Positions 9,289 through 20,526 are shown, counted from the stretch's first letter. The stretch is 64,000 bases of DNA from Dolomedes plantarius (GCA_907164885.2 OU015492.1:44483893-44547892); one strand, 5' to 3'. The notes: generated by a model not told the origin, from the sequence alone. Numbers and translations: made by a program.

Positions 9289-11036
9289 TGTTGTGATGAT
9301 AATTAATAGTTTTAGAAATAATTAACGTTTATATTAATATCGGGAATTGAGATAATAAAGTAAGTAAGGAAGTAAGTAAATATTAGTAACGGTTGTGCTT
9401 TGTTTTAATCAATTTATTAAGCCTCTGCTAAATATATGTGAGGGTTAAACTTGTGGTGATCAAATATTAAGTGATTTGATTAATGTCATTGCATTTGGAG
9501 AAGTGTGCGCAAGTTTCTCTAAATGTTTTGACATTGAGAAGAATTAAGTTGAAATAGATCATCACATGTTATACCTTATTGTTAAAATATTGATAAATTA
9601 ATAAGCCTTATAAACCTTGTGAGTGGCTGGTATGGGGCGCTGGTGGATTTTGGGGGTGTTTTATTTAATGAATGAATGCAGAATTATAGTGTGTCTTTTT
9701 CTTTTAAAGTTAAATCCTTCCTTTTGAGAACCCCTTTTTGTCAGTTGATTGTAAACCGAGACATCCGGTGGCGACTGGTCACGGACACCCTCCCCGATTT
9801 GGGACGTTGGAATGTTGGCGCTCCCTGCGCGGTTGAATACAGTGGCTTGTAGATGGCGGCGTTTTCAATGAGGAAATAAGGAACCAACAATGATGGTATA
9901 AAATAAGAAAATGAAAAATCAACGATGAGTCGGAGAAAAGATTCCTTCGGCTAATTCAGAACTTCAACGTTTTCCTCGTCCGAGATTGACGGAGCGGATT
10001 GGACCTTCTTACTTCCCGTGGAATGCAAAGTGAAGAAACGGAGCGTCAACTCGGGGGTGGAGGGTGCGAAGACACACAGAGGGGAGAGGCGAGCCAAGAG
10101 GCTGAGAGCTGACCTCAGTGCCAGGATGGGGAGATGATGGCTGAACGGAAAGGTCCGACGACGTTCATGTCTTGGCGTCATGCACGTTTTAGAAAATGGC
10201 ATTAAGGCTTCCCTCATGACTTCGTAAAATGATAGTTTTTTTTTGTGCTGCAGCATTTTAATTGGGTAATATGATTTTAATTTCCTTTTTTTTTGCTTAC
10301 TGAATTTTTCTTTAGTTTTTCTTTTGATTTTTTTTTTCATCACGTTTTCATTTAGACGGGTTTTTTTTTCACCAGCCACTATGATAATAACTGTTATACT
10401 AAATATAAATTGTACTGTAGGCAACCAAGAATATTGTGATTATTATAAGTTTATTGGGAGGAGATATTGAATCCTCAAGTGTTTAAACCATTTTTGTTAA
10501 GGTATTGTGTAATATTGTGAAGGAAATCGGAATGAATAAATGTGTTATGTTAAAGTATATCTTTGTCATGTCGGTCTTTGCCTTTGAATTAACTTTCTAA
10601 ATTTTAGCTTTAGGTTTTTATTTCAGCAGAGTTGAATTTTTGAAGCTTTTTCTTTTAGGTGAAGTAATTTTATTTCTAGGTGTTCTCCAAGATTAGATAA
10701 GTAAATTTATTATATTTAATTTCTCCTTTTCTTTTTGGCTCATTAATCACCACAGTGAAGCAACAGTAGTATCGAACCAGTGTTAATTATAATATTAATT
10801 ATTATGGGTTATTGAATTTAAAAAAAACACAACGCAACTTTACCATCTAGTCTTATAATGTACTAACCACTAATGGCTAAATGGCATATATTGTTGAATG
10901 AAATTTAATTGAATCGTATTATTAAATGTAAATTTATATTAAAGATTGTAAAGAGTAATTCTAACATTAATTAGTAGTAAGTTAATTGTTATAATAAAGT
11001 TTAAAATAACCTCCCAACACAAATTTCGTTCTAACA
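9289..11036 (+). repeat. 3' LTR of the non-coding element (1,748 bp)
   Basis: Runs from TGTTGTGATG after the purine tract to TTCTAACA before the ATAAG target duplication. A GC-richer block at about 9730-10200 lies in an otherwise AT-rich LTR and may be its promoter or leader. AATAAA-like signals occur near 10533. A minus-strand frame over 9951-10424 is low-complexity and matches nothing I recognise. Only the first ~210 bp have a counterpart at the 5' end, so the 1.75-kb length rests on boundary motifs, not on LTR-LTR alignment. Confidence 0.7.
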
Positions 11037-11041
11037 ATAAG

Positions 11042-11524
11042 TTAGAATTAGTTTGTTTTAGTGATGCCGACTATGCATCCAACCGGGATGATAGAATTTC
11101 TATGGGAGGAATGCTACTTTTAGTTGATAAGGCCCCTATTGCTTGGCGTACATTTAAGCAGAAATGTGTGAGCCTTTCATCAATGGAAAGTGAATACGTG
11201 TCTATTACTGAGGCATCAAAAGAACTGGTTTGGATAACACGTATTTTAGATGAGTGCTATGATAAGAATATTCTTGATTTTAAACCATCTGAAATCACTT
11301 TACTTTCCGACAACCAGGCTGCTATCAGTTTTTGTAAATCCCCCATAGAAAATCATAAAACAAAACATATATCAGTTAAATTACATTTTATTAGAAATTT
11401 GATTAATGATAATCTATTTAATTTAAAGTATATACATACAAAGAAAAACCTTGCTGACTGCTTTACTAAAGCAATGACAAAACTTCAACTTAAAATTTTT
11501 TTGGACTCTCTGTTTAAGTTGTAA
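11042..11524 (+). pseudogene. Copia RNase H (3' end of pol)
   Basis: Continues the reverse transcriptase frame after the nested insertion. It opens with LELVCFSDADYASN, the first catalytic Asp block of Copia RNase H, followed by CVSLSSMESEYVS with the catalytic Glu, LLSDNQAAI with the next Asp, and the C-terminal HTKKNLADCFTKAM block that ends Copia polyproteins. RNase H removes RNA from the RNA:DNA hybrid. The frame is open from the junction to TAA 11522-11524. It lacks its own start and cannot be expressed as a full product. Confidence 0.92.
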
Positions 11525-11998
11525 GAATTTGTATAAGTCCAGATGTGTTCTGGCACTTTTGTGTGTTTTATACCTTTTTGCAAGGTGTTTGGTTGTTTTT
11601 AAAAGTAAAAAATGTTATCTTGTATATATTTCTGTGTATGTATGTGGTTGTCTTAGAGGGAGAGAGTAACGGTCCCCGCGAGGGTACATTTTTGCTAATC
11701 GTAATGTATTCGGATTGCCCGAGCAGCCCCAATACCGTTTCGGAGGGGTGAAACTGTAATTTGCCAGAGAGTTATGAAGAATATGTTATGCGTTAGTAAG
11801 TGTGTATCTTAGCCCCCAGTCACGGCAGTCGTTATGTTTTTATTTCTGTAAGCCCCAGTTTTAAAATGGAACCTGTCATATGCCCACTCTTACTCTAGAT
11901 AACCACATGCACATATAAATTTTCAATCTTACATACTTTTGATATTAATGTTTGTGTCATACTTTTTGCATTATCCCTTGTAATATTTTCGTGGGGAG
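11525..11998 (+). other. Copia 3' untranslated internal sequence
   Basis: 474 bp between the pol stop and the 3' LTR, ending in a short purine tract (GTGGGGAG, 11991-11998). A small + strand frame at 11545-11751 shows no known motif. Nothing else recognised. Confidence 0.6.
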
Positions 11999-13143
11999 TG
12001 TGGCCACACTCATGATTTAAGATTAGTATTGTCTTTCAATTGTATCTGAAATGTGTACTTTTCACTTGCTTTAATTTAAGTGTTTTTTTTTTGTACACTT
12101 GGAAAATGTGATGTGTTCTTTCTCAAAAATGTTTATTGCAATTATATATGTAATCACGCATTACTGTGGTAGCTTTGTTTTTAGCATTCCATGATATTTA
12201 CGTCTTGCAATGTGTTTATTACCCTTTCATATGCTTGCATCTTGTTCATGAAATGTATTACTTGAATCGTGATTGCTTTTATTTCCTTGAGTGTATTTTG
12301 TATGATAGTTATACCTTCCCGAACTTTTCTGGGAAATTTTTTCTGCAAATTAAAATATAAGTAAGTTTAATTTTTTTTTTGTAGATATGAACTGTGTATA
12401 TACAATTAATGATAATGCTTGTAAACTAAATTTAAAGTACTTAATCTTTTAAATTTTCAACATTACCGTAAATGTTTTAGTTCTGTGTGGACTTAGCATT
12501 TTCAGCTCGAATGAAAATTAAGGTGACTTGTTCTGGGTGAACATTTAAACTTAAAAGTTTTTCTTAGATATCAAGTTCTGTGTGAACGTAAAGCAATTTT
12601 TTTAATGTCTTAAAAGTAATAGGCGGGCCACTTGTTAGGAAAATGAACCTTAAAAGGGCTATCTAAACTTCAGTTTATTAGATCATTTACTTGTATTACT
12701 TTCCGACATTCATGCTATCGTTTTAGACTGATGTAGCACTTATTATCTAACAAGTAATGGCGTCACAGCAACTTTGACGTCATACATCTGAGAAATGTTT
12801 TTCGTTTATTTTCCCCATGGTTTGTTATTTATCCTTTCCAGTGTATTTTATGCAAATATGTCAATGTTATGTTACTGGCTTGTATATATACTGCTCGAGT
12901 TAGAGCAAAGGAGCCGCTAGCAGCAGACACAGTTGAACTCGCGAGCTAGTGAGATTCGTATGTTAGAAGTCTCTGTGTGAGATTGTTTTGATTATACAAA
13001 TGTTTTAAGTTATTGCTTTTAATATTTTTAAATGTTTATTGAAGTTTCGAATAAACGCAATTATTTAACTTAAGTCTTGCTAATTTCTAAACACACCTCA
13101 TACCAGACCAGTGCGTGCTCTTATATTGTCACTCTGCGTGACA
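11999..13143 (+). repeat. Copia 3' LTR
   Basis: About 1,145 bp from TGTGGCCACACTCATG to CTCTGCGTGACA. Inside are a TATATATA box near 12885-12895, a GC-richer start region with CAAAGGAGCCGCTAGCAGC, and AATAAA near 13051 before the end, the normal U3-R-U5 order. GTTAC follows. The 5' LTR is outside the window, so the boundary rests on motifs. Confidence 0.8.
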
Positions 13144-13927
13144 GTTACAGCCAAGTAAATTAAAAGAGTTACTTTATTTTTAAAAAAAAAACAGTTGAAG
13201 AAAAATGAAGAGTGATGCACCGTAAATAATGTTACAGGAACAATGACGATTTAGACAGTCTCTGAGTCCTGTAGGATGAGTTGTCAAAGGAGTTAAGTCA
13301 CTTAACACAACAATATCGAGTCCGACAGGACCCTCTATTAACTTTACCGGCAGAGCGGATGACTGCGAGGTAAGTCTCTATAACCAGGACGATGGGGACA
13401 GATATCTTGTCTTGAGATACCTTCCAAAAAATAGAAAACCAAGCTTCCTAACTGAAGTTGAAAAATCTCTTCTTGGGATTAAGACCGCTGACTTCACAAG
13501 TCCGCGTTATAGCTATCTCGACCTCGGATGGTCGGAGTAGTTCTCTCAGCTCAGGAGATCGCTAACTAACTTTTTTTAAGATCTATCGTCGCATTTCGGA
13601 CTTTGGCGCTTCATCCAGAGAACTCGTCTCTCATTGGCTCTTCTAACGGTGATGTCATTTTTGAGCCTTTTTATTTGTTGAAACGCAAGCTGCAATTCTT
13701 GCAACTCCTCGGTCTTGGGGGCTGTCTCGTGTCATCAATCTGGCGAGACGTGGCGAATTCCTATTCAGCCTAGATGTCACGTTTTACAAACAGTCTGGCG
13801 TCCCTTTTCTTCCGAGTTTACCCTCACCTGCGAAACGTACAATGGAGGCGAGTCTGACGGTCGTTAACGGTGCAACGGTGTCAGCAGCTGCAGAGATTTT
13901 AATTGTGCGAATTATTCTAATTCGTTA
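13144..13927. other. Unassigned GC-richer sequence
   Basis: No long frame and no recognised domain. CpG is more frequent than in the surroundings. A tRNA-like stretch may lie on the minus strand at about 13478-13540: read in reverse it gives GATAGCTATAACGCGGAC and then GGTCTTAATCCC, like A and B boxes of a SINE. This is a weak call. Confidence 0.4.
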
Positions 13928-14940
13928 CAAGTCTTACGTGCACACAAAGAAATCTTTTTTTAAAAATTGAAATTAAGGGGGGGGGGGTGTTAAGCTCCCC
14001 TAACCCCCAGAAAAACACTTTTGAATGGTAATTCATTTTTACCCTACGTGCTCACCAAGAAAAAATTTTAAGGGGGTTAAAAGGGGCATAATCCACCCCC
14101 TCCAGAAAAAAAAGAAAAACTATCTATGAAACCATAAAGTCCTGTTCATATTACATCCGTTACGTTGCGTTACTTTACTATGCTTGCTCCCAAATTATCG
14201 TCATGACCTGTGATTGATTTGACAAATCACGTGGTCAATAAACTGAGCTCTGTGATTTGTTAAAATTTTTAATGCTGATGCTACGTAATTCAGTATGATC
14301 CGAATTCAGTATGAACAATCCGTAAGGCCTAGGTAGCTGAAATTTTGTAAAGTGGTTCCTCTGGGACCCTAGACGCTCACTAAGAAATCTTTATTTAAAA
14401 AAATTCATGTTTAAGGAGGTTAAACGGAACTTAACACTCCAATATGAAACAGTGACAGACTAATCACTGTATCTCTAGAACCATGTGTCTTAAGAAGATG
14501 AAATTTTGAATGGGAGGCCCCGGATACTCACTAAAAAAATCATTTTAAGAAATTCAAAGTTTAAGGGGGATTAAAGCAACTGAAACCCCTCCACACAAAA
14601 CACAGATTGACGATCACTGTATTTCTGTAACCAGAAGGCCTAGGAAGCTGAAATTTTGCCTTGTGCTTTCGCTAAAGTCCTAAGTGCTCGCTCAGAAAGA
14701 TATTTTTTTTAAGTTCAACCTTTAAGGATGTTGAAATAGAGACTTATATCCCCTAAAACTAAAAAAAAATTCTCAATCTCATATATCTTGTAGGATCGGG
14801 ATCGTTAAATCATAAGGTGAACTCCTCTGAGGAATGACAACACTTTACTGCTAAAGTTAATTTAAATTAAATGAACTAAATTACACAATTGATGGGTAGT
14901 ACAATGTATTCCGTCACTAAACATGGGTATTCAGCTAGTT
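13928..14940 (+). repeat. Left arm of a large foldback palindrome made of ~145-bp tandem repeats
   Basis: Degenerate units recur at about 145-150 bp (for example AGCTGAAATTTTG near 14335 and 14650). Each has the order CTCACTAAGAAATC, a TTTAAGGGGGTTAAA block, a CACCCC block and a GATCACTGTATCTCT block. The same units occur inverted right of 15308. The inner arm is near-perfect in places: GTGAACTCCTCTGAGGAAT (14817-14835) pairs with 15401-15419, and GGGTATTCAGCTAGTT (14925-14940) pairs with 15308-15323. The layout recalls foldback transposons, whose terminal inverted repeats are tandem arrays. No transposase seen in it. Confidence 0.8.
14139..14321. mobile_element. Small MITE inside the left foldback arm
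   Basis: About 183 bp that breaks a repeat unit. It starts TCCTGTTCATATTACATCCG and ends near TATGAACAATCC, an imperfect inverted pair. The GTTACGTTGCGTTAC run after its start resembles the ends of the MITE at 27701-28052, so both may belong to one family. Boundaries are approximate. Confidence 0.5.
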
Positions 14941-15307
14941 ACATATAAAATTTCAGTAATTTCTCATGAAATTTTTTATAAATAAGCCATAAATCAACAA
15001 ACAATATACCTAGAGCAAATTCTGAGGTATATTACATTCTAAGTATTATTAAAAATATAACTGGAAAATATTGCGGACATATCAAGATTATAATTCGAGC
15101 TATCACACAGTCGTATAGCATTGAAAAAAAAAACGGTACTTAAGCATTATAGCTGAAACTTTGCCGCTTGGCGAGAAAACGGCAATTATGCGACCCTTCC
15201 TTGTTTCTAGTATCGTTCCCGCTGTTCATTGCTTTACGCTGTCGAGGCTTTTCGTTATAAGTTTCGTTTTGAGCATTTTATTTTCATTTTTTTTCGATTA
15301 TGATAAA
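14941..15307. other. Central spacer of the foldback palindrome
   Basis: 367 bp between the inverted arms. AT-rich with no long frame. A CpG-containing part near 15170-15250 stands out slightly. No domain recognised. Confidence 0.65.
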
Positions 15308-15859
15308 AACTAGCTGAATACCCGTACTTCGCGACGAATTATTACCCTCAATTATGTAATTTGGTTAATTTAAATTACCTTTAGTAGTAAAGTTCTGTCA
15401 ATTCCTCAGAGGAGTTCACCCTATAATTTAACGACAGTAATCCGACATTAAATATGGGTTTCAGTTGTTGTTTTTTAATTTTAGGGGAGTTAAGCCCCTA
15501 TTTTAACACCCTTATAGGTTGAATTTGTTTTAAAAAATGTTTCTGAGTGAGCACCTGGGGGATTAGAGGAAACACAAAACAAAATCTCAGCTTCCTAGGG
15601 TTTCTGGTTACAAAAATAGAGTGATCAGTCAGTACGTGTTTTTGGAGGGGTTTAAGCCCCTATAAACCCCTTTAATGTTGTATTTCTTAGAAAGATTTTT
15701 TAGTGATCACCTAGGGCCTTATAGGAACAACAGTGCAAAATTTCAGCTACCTAGGGTTTATGGTTCCGGGGATCACTTAGTCAGTCAGCGTTTTACTTAG
15801 AAGGTTTAAAGGTTAGAAGGTTTCATCCACTTTAAACCAGCTTCAAACAGCACCTAGGG
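15308..15859 (-). repeat. Right foldback arm, first segment
   Basis: Inverted copies of the left-arm units: CACCTAGGGCCTTA, GCAAAATTTCAGCTACC, a GATCA-TTAGTCAGTCAG block and a TTTAAGCCCC block. It is broken at 15859/15860 by a hAT MITE. Confidence 0.8.
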
Positions 15860-16159
15860 CAGAGGTGTCAAACTCGCGGCCCGCGACGAACATTTTTGCG
15901 GCCCGACCAATATATTGGCACACAATAATATATAATAAAATAACCGACGCTGAATTATAATAAGATAGGAAGAATTCGCTAAATGTTTTAATGATACTCT
16001 TTTTTGCTATTATTAAACAAAATGCATATATTTATGTTGAATATACTGTAATTAGGTAAATAATCCTACGTTTCTATTAATATTGATTTTTTTTTTTTTT
16101 TTGCGGCCCGCCTTACCTTGTTTGTTTGGCCCAGGTAGCCTTTGAGTTTGACACCCCTG
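15860..16159. mobile_element. 300-bp hAT MITE with perfect 8-bp target duplication
   Basis: Begins CAGAGGTGTCAAACTCG and ends GAGTTTGACACCCCTG, a terminal inverted repeat of about 16 bp with one mismatch. ACCTAGGG lies on both sides (15852-15859 and 16160-16167). An 8-bp duplication and CAGNGGTGT ends are hAT traits. GCGGCCCG occurs near both ends, and the core is AT-rich without a frame. It must be moved by a transposase from elsewhere. Confidence 0.92.
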
Positions 16160-16167
16160 ACCTAGGG

Positions 16168-16950
16168 CCTCAGAAGAACCACTATGCAAAATTTTAGCTT
16201 TCTAAGCCCTACGGTTCCAAAGATTCAATGATTGGTCACTCAGTATTTTATTTTTTGGGGGTATTAAGTTTCTTTTTTAACCTCCTTAAAGATTAAATTT
16301 TTAAAACAAGATTTCTTTGTGGGCATCTAGAGCCTAAGAGCAATACAATATAAAATTTTAACTTCCTAGAAAATATGGTTCCAGAGAAACAGGGATCTGT
16401 CAGTCAGTGTTTTATTTTGGGGGATTAAGTATTTTTTTAACCCCCTTAAATATTGAATTTTTTTTTTTAAAGATTTCTTAGGGAGAATCACGAAAAAAAT
16501 GAAAGGGGCCGCGGATGTTTGAAGTAAATTTATATCATTGAATTGATTAATTAAAAAATATGCTTTAAATGTTCTATAATTACGCATTTTTAATATTTTT
16601 ACTTAAATTTTTTATATGTTAAAAATTTATTGTATTATATGACGTTGTTATATAAGGTGTCAGTCTTGCAAGGATATACCTACATTGCTTCTTTTCTCTT
16701 CTACCTGTCTGCACGAGAATGGGTTTTCAAAATGAGTTGTTATAAAAACCATACAACGATTACGACTTAACACGAAATATGATACAAGAGAAGCACTCGT
16801 ATAAAATGTTTACCGTACAAATTTTTAACTTCCTAGAAATAATGATTTCAGACATACAGTATATCATTTTGGGGGTTTAAGTTCCTTTTAACACTCTTAA
16901 AGTTTCAAGTTTCCAAAAATATTTCTTAGCGAGCATTTAAGGCCTTAGAG
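16168..16950 (-). repeat. Right foldback arm, second segment
   Basis: Several more inverted ~145-bp units (for example CAAAATTTTAGCTTTC near 16188 and TAAAATTTTAACTTCC near 16351), ending in GGCCTTAGAG where the larger hAT element is inserted. A stretch at about 16480-16800 departs from the repeat pattern and is unassigned. Confidence 0.7.
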
Positions 16951-19907
16951 CAGGGGTGTTTAACCTTTTATAGCATCTGGGCCACGCGGTAAATTTTTTG
17001 AAGGCAGGCGGGCCGCATAAAAAAGTCAACTATATTCAAAAGTTTAGTTTTATTATGAAAATGAAAAATACATTGTATATAATATTATAATCTTGGTATG
17101 CAATGTGATGTGGTAATTTTGAACGAACTCGAACTTAATGCGATTTTTTAAATTGGTGTCTTTTTAATATGTCTGCTATATTTGGTGGTATGCTACTCGA
17201 AGTCAATCGCAATGTATTTTTAAGGTGTGTATCAGTCAAAACACTCCGTTTTGATGTTTTGGTTAATTTCATTAAAGAAAAAAATTGTTCACACACATAA
17301 GTTGTTGAGAAGAGCGACAATATTCGTGAGGCGAATTTTCGAAGTTTTGGGAATTGTTCAAATGAAATATAATTTTTATAAAAATCTACAACATCTTTGC
17401 TATTAAATATATCCTTCAGCTCTGAGTTTGATTGCAATTCTATTATTTCCATTTACAAATCATCTGGCACATCATCAATATTTAAAAAGAATGGCGAAGT
17501 AAAAATTCGAACTTCTTCTTTATCGAGAAATGCTGTGAATCGTTCCTCAAATTCAACTTTAAATTCTTTTATTTTCTTTGCATACATATTCATGTTTGCT
17601 AATGAGCGAGATTGTAAATTGACAAAGTTGAATGCATTATTTTTTTCCAGCTGCTTTCCCCAAAGTGATAGCTTTGCTAAAAATGATTTAATGTTGGTGA
17701 TGAATTTGGAAATTATAAAGTCTTTGCCTTGCATTTTGTATGTTTAAATCGGATAGGTGAGATGTAATATCCACCAGAAACGCAAGATCAGCAATCCATG
17801 CAGTGTTAGTAAGTTCTTCAATCGGTTTGCCTTTCTGATCCATAAATAAAACTATTTCTTGTAAAAGATCGTAAAATCTTTGCAAAACTTTTGCCTTGCT
17901 GAACCAACGCACTTCGCTAAAATAAATGACTTCTCCATATTCGGAATCAAGTAGTAATAAAAATTCTTTAAATTGGCGATGGTTTACCGCACGTGATCTT
18001 ATAAAATTTATAGTTGACACTACTATCTTCAATCGATTTATAGTTGACACTACTTTCTTCTATCGAATTTTAATTGTTTTGCACACAAATTTTCAATATG
18101 CAAAACACAATGACAACAAAAAATTTGTTTTTATGTTCAATGCTCAAAGAGTTAATTATAAGTGAAGTTAAACCTGAATGACGACCTCTCACAGCAGGTG
18201 CCCCATCAGTTGCTATTCCGCTAAGTTTGGCAAGTGGAAGTTCATACTATTCCAAAGTCTCCTGTACTGCTTGGTAGATATCTGAAACTGTTGTTGTTCC
18301 TTTCATGCTGACCAAGTCTAGTAATTCTTCGGTTACGTTCAATGCTGTGTCCACGCCACGAACAAAAATTGCAAGTTGTGCAGTATCAGAGATATCCGTG
18401 GATTCATCCAAACAAATTGAAAAATATTCATAAGTATGGCTACGTTTGATTAAATTGCTCGCGAAGTTTTCTGCCATTTCATCAATTCGACTAGCCACAG
18501 TATACCGCGATAAGCTTAAGTTTCTGAATAGATATGATTTTTCAGGGCATATTAATCCAGCGGCTATTTCGAGACATTCTTTTATTACACTACTGTCAGA
18601 AAAAGGTTTTAGTTTCATAGCTAAAACGTGGCTTATTTCATAGGTAGCTCTTGTGCAAGCCTCCCCATCAGCCAACAATTTTGTGAATAAACTCTGTTGC
18701 CCCATTAAGATATTTTGCATTATACTTAACTTGTCTTTTCTTAACTGACATGTAAACTTTTCATATTTTTCTCCGTGTATTTGCATGTAGTGGCGTTTAA
18801 TATTGTATTCTTTCATCACAGCAAGTTTCTCAGAACAAATTAAGCACAAAGGTGAATTTTTGTAGTTAATAAAAAAAGTCATTTGTCCAAGAATCATTGA
18901 ATGTCCTATTTTCATCTTGAATGTTTCGCTTTTGTTTTGATAACGCCATTTATGGGTTCTGCAAAGAAATTTTATAAAATGAAGGAATAATGTTGAAATC
19001 AATTTTATGAGAATAACAATTTTAACTTACTTTGTCTTATTAACCGTATGAATTGTACTGCACCAAATACAAAATACACAATCTAGTTAGCAAAATAAGT
19101 TTTAACTTTCACAGCTATATTATTATATTTTTATATTATCAGCCTATCAATACACAATTATTTGTAATATATCAATCTGTTAAAACAAAACTGGAATAAT
19201 AAAAAAATGATTCTAAATGTGTGCTCTTCAAAAATCTCTCGTAAATAATGACGTTCGTCTAACAAATTTCTATTGGTGTGGTACCAACCTAAGAAAGAAA
19301 TCGAACGCATTCGAGTAGCAAGTAGACGGCAGAAAAACGCTCTCATAATCAGTGCTGTCGAAATATTCCAAACTTAGTAATGTTACATTGTGAAAGCATA
19401 GTGGAATTAAGTACATTACGTTTTCAAATAAAAAATTTAGATTAACATGTTCTAGTAACAAGAAAATTATATAAAGAAAACCATACCTAATAAAAGAATC
19501 TTTATAAAAACAGTAGAAAACTGCGCAGCAGAAAATTGACCGTGCCGCGTTCGGTAAAGGGGAATTTCTTTCTCCTTCAAAACTCGCCAAGTCAAATGCG
19601 AGATTGCGCAAAAGGCACCAAATTTGGCGTGTATCTCCTTAATAGTTGATAAATATCAAAGATACAATTTTGCATGTAATCAAGTTAATGCTATAAAGGC
19701 ATGAATTTCCATATGAATATGGTATATGAATGGATTTATAACAAATAAATATGATTTTGAATTAATTTTAATTGCATTAGGATTAGAAAAATGGTGAAAC
19801 ACAACATCAACATTGGAATGAATTATATTTGTTATACCATGCGCGGGCCGCAAAATATGGTGTGCCGGGCCGCATGTGACCCGAGGGCCGCAGGTTAAAC
19901 ACCCCTG
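16951..19907 (-). mobile_element. hAT (Charlie-like) DNA transposon with decayed transposase
   Basis: A 2,957-bp element with terminal inverted repeat CAGGGGTGTTTAACC / GGTTAAACACCCCTG and an exact 8-bp duplication CCTTAGAG (16943-16950 and 19908-19915). GGGCCGC motifs lie just inside both ends. The transposase runs on the minus strand and is broken. Its outer structure is complete, so the element was once autonomous or nearly so. It lies in a foldback repeat unit, a few bases from the equivalent of the MITE insertion point at 15860. Confidence 0.93.
17135..19002 (-). pseudogene. hAT transposase, degenerate (GTF2IRD2/ZBED-like type)
   Basis: Four minus-strand frames read in order from 19002 down to 17135 form one hAT transposase. 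The first (19002-18247) has a BED-like zinc-finger part (CLICSEKLAVMKEYNIKRHY), KLKPFSDSSVIKECLEIAA, and the catalytic-region LDESTDISDTAQLAIF. Between the frames, about 18200, the minus strand still reads GIATDGAPAV, a hAT hallmark. The next (18050-17688) holds VIYFSEVRWFSKAKVLQRFY. The last two (17734-17453, 17452-17135) give the C-terminal dimerisation region with FPKLRKFASRILSLFSTTY and CEQFFSLMK. Several stops and frame changes separate them, so no active enzyme is made. hAT transposases cut and paste the element. Confidence 0.88.
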
Positions 19908-19915
19908 CCTTAGAG

Positions 19916-20206
19916 GAACCTTAATGCAAAATTTTAACTTCCTAGAAAGTATGGTTCCAGGGGTAGTTTTTTTTGACCGGGGTCTGTATTTTTAATAGAA
20001 GATTTCTTAGCACCTAGGGCTTAAGAAGAATCACCTTTCAAAATTTCAGCCTCCTATGACTTATAGCTCCAGAAATGCAGTTCTTTCGGGGCAAGGGATT
20101 AAGTCCCTTTTAACCACCATATATTTGGTATTAAAAAAAATTTCTTAGTGTGCACTCAGGGCTTAAAAGGAACCACCATTCAAAATTTCATCTTCCAATG
20201 CCTCAT
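19916..20206 (-). repeat. Right foldback arm, third segment
   Basis: Two inverted units between the hAT and BEL insertions (GCAAAATTTTAACTTCC near 19924; CAAAATTTCAGCCTCC near 20039; CAAAATTTCATCTTCC near 20181). It ends CCTCAT, at the BEL target site. Confidence 0.8.
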
Positions 20207-20526
20207 TGTTAGGTTCAAAAGATTGGCAGCAATGCAGGCGATTGGTGTATTGTTTTTTTTATTTTAAAACTTTGAACTTGGCATCACTCTCGCTTGTTCG
20301 TTAGTTGCGTTTTGTAAATGATGGAATAAAGGTGGATTTTTTGTAAGAAATGGCGTTATTATTTGTAGAAACTGCTTTCTGTGGAGCCTGGGGCTCAGAA
20401 GTAGGTGAAATACTCAAGAGATAACGTTTCTTTTAAAAATCAACTTTACTATTTTTTCCTTCATAACGTTAAACTCAAGTATATATTTTAGCAAAGATTT
20501 CGGTGAAATCTTGGTTTGCTCTAACA
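20207..20526 (+). repeat. BEL 5' LTR
   Basis: TGTTAGG...CTAACA, 320 bp. Differs from the 3' LTR (26055-26375) by scattered substitutions and small indels, mainly in the first 60 bp and near 20440. Confidence 0.92.

Larger units (their letters stand above)
1411..11036 (+). mobile_element. Non-coding LTR retroelement nested in Copia (itself hosting a Gypsy element)
   Basis: The insert begins TGTTGTGATG at 1411, ends TTCTAACA at 11036, and is flanked by ATAAG on both sides (1406-1410 and 11037-11041). This is a canonical TG...CA LTR element with a 5-bp target duplication. The first ~210 bp recur at 9289, just after a purine tract, which marks the 3' LTR. Without the Gypsy insertion and one copy of its duplication the element is about 4.5 kb. 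I see no gag or pol homology in 1620-3750 or 8863-9288, only T-rich sequence made of degenerate direct repeats. It looks non-autonomous (LARD/TRIM-like) and would need another element's proteins. The 5' LTR copy departs from the 3' copy after about 1620, so the 5' side has been rearranged. Confidence 0.8.
1..13143 (+). mobile_element. Ty1/Copia LTR retrotransposon, 5' part outside window, split by a nested element
   Basis: The two coding pieces (up to 1410, and 11042-11524) are one Copia pol gene. Removing 1411-11041 leaves them in the same reading frame, joining the end of the reverse transcriptase to the RNase H. The 5' LTR, gag, protease and most of the integrase lie left of the window. 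The 3' LTR (11999-13143, TGTGG...TGACA) follows a short purine tract and is followed by GTTAC, which should be the 5-bp target duplication. The coding frame is decayed: a TGA at 309-311, a poly-C tract at about 358-370 that changes frame, and a TAG at 1390-1392. This copy cannot make a full polyprotein. The family assignment rests on the YVDD reverse transcriptase and the Copia-type RNase H at the C-terminus. Confidence 0.9.

Noticed and set aside
9951..10424. 157-residue minus-strand frame
   Set aside because: Lies wholly inside the 3' LTR, has low-complexity Lys/Phe-rich content and no known motif.
13928..16950. CRISPR-like array, because of regular repeats
   Set aside because: Units are long (~145 bp), degenerate and without short unique spacers. 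The organism is eukaryotic.
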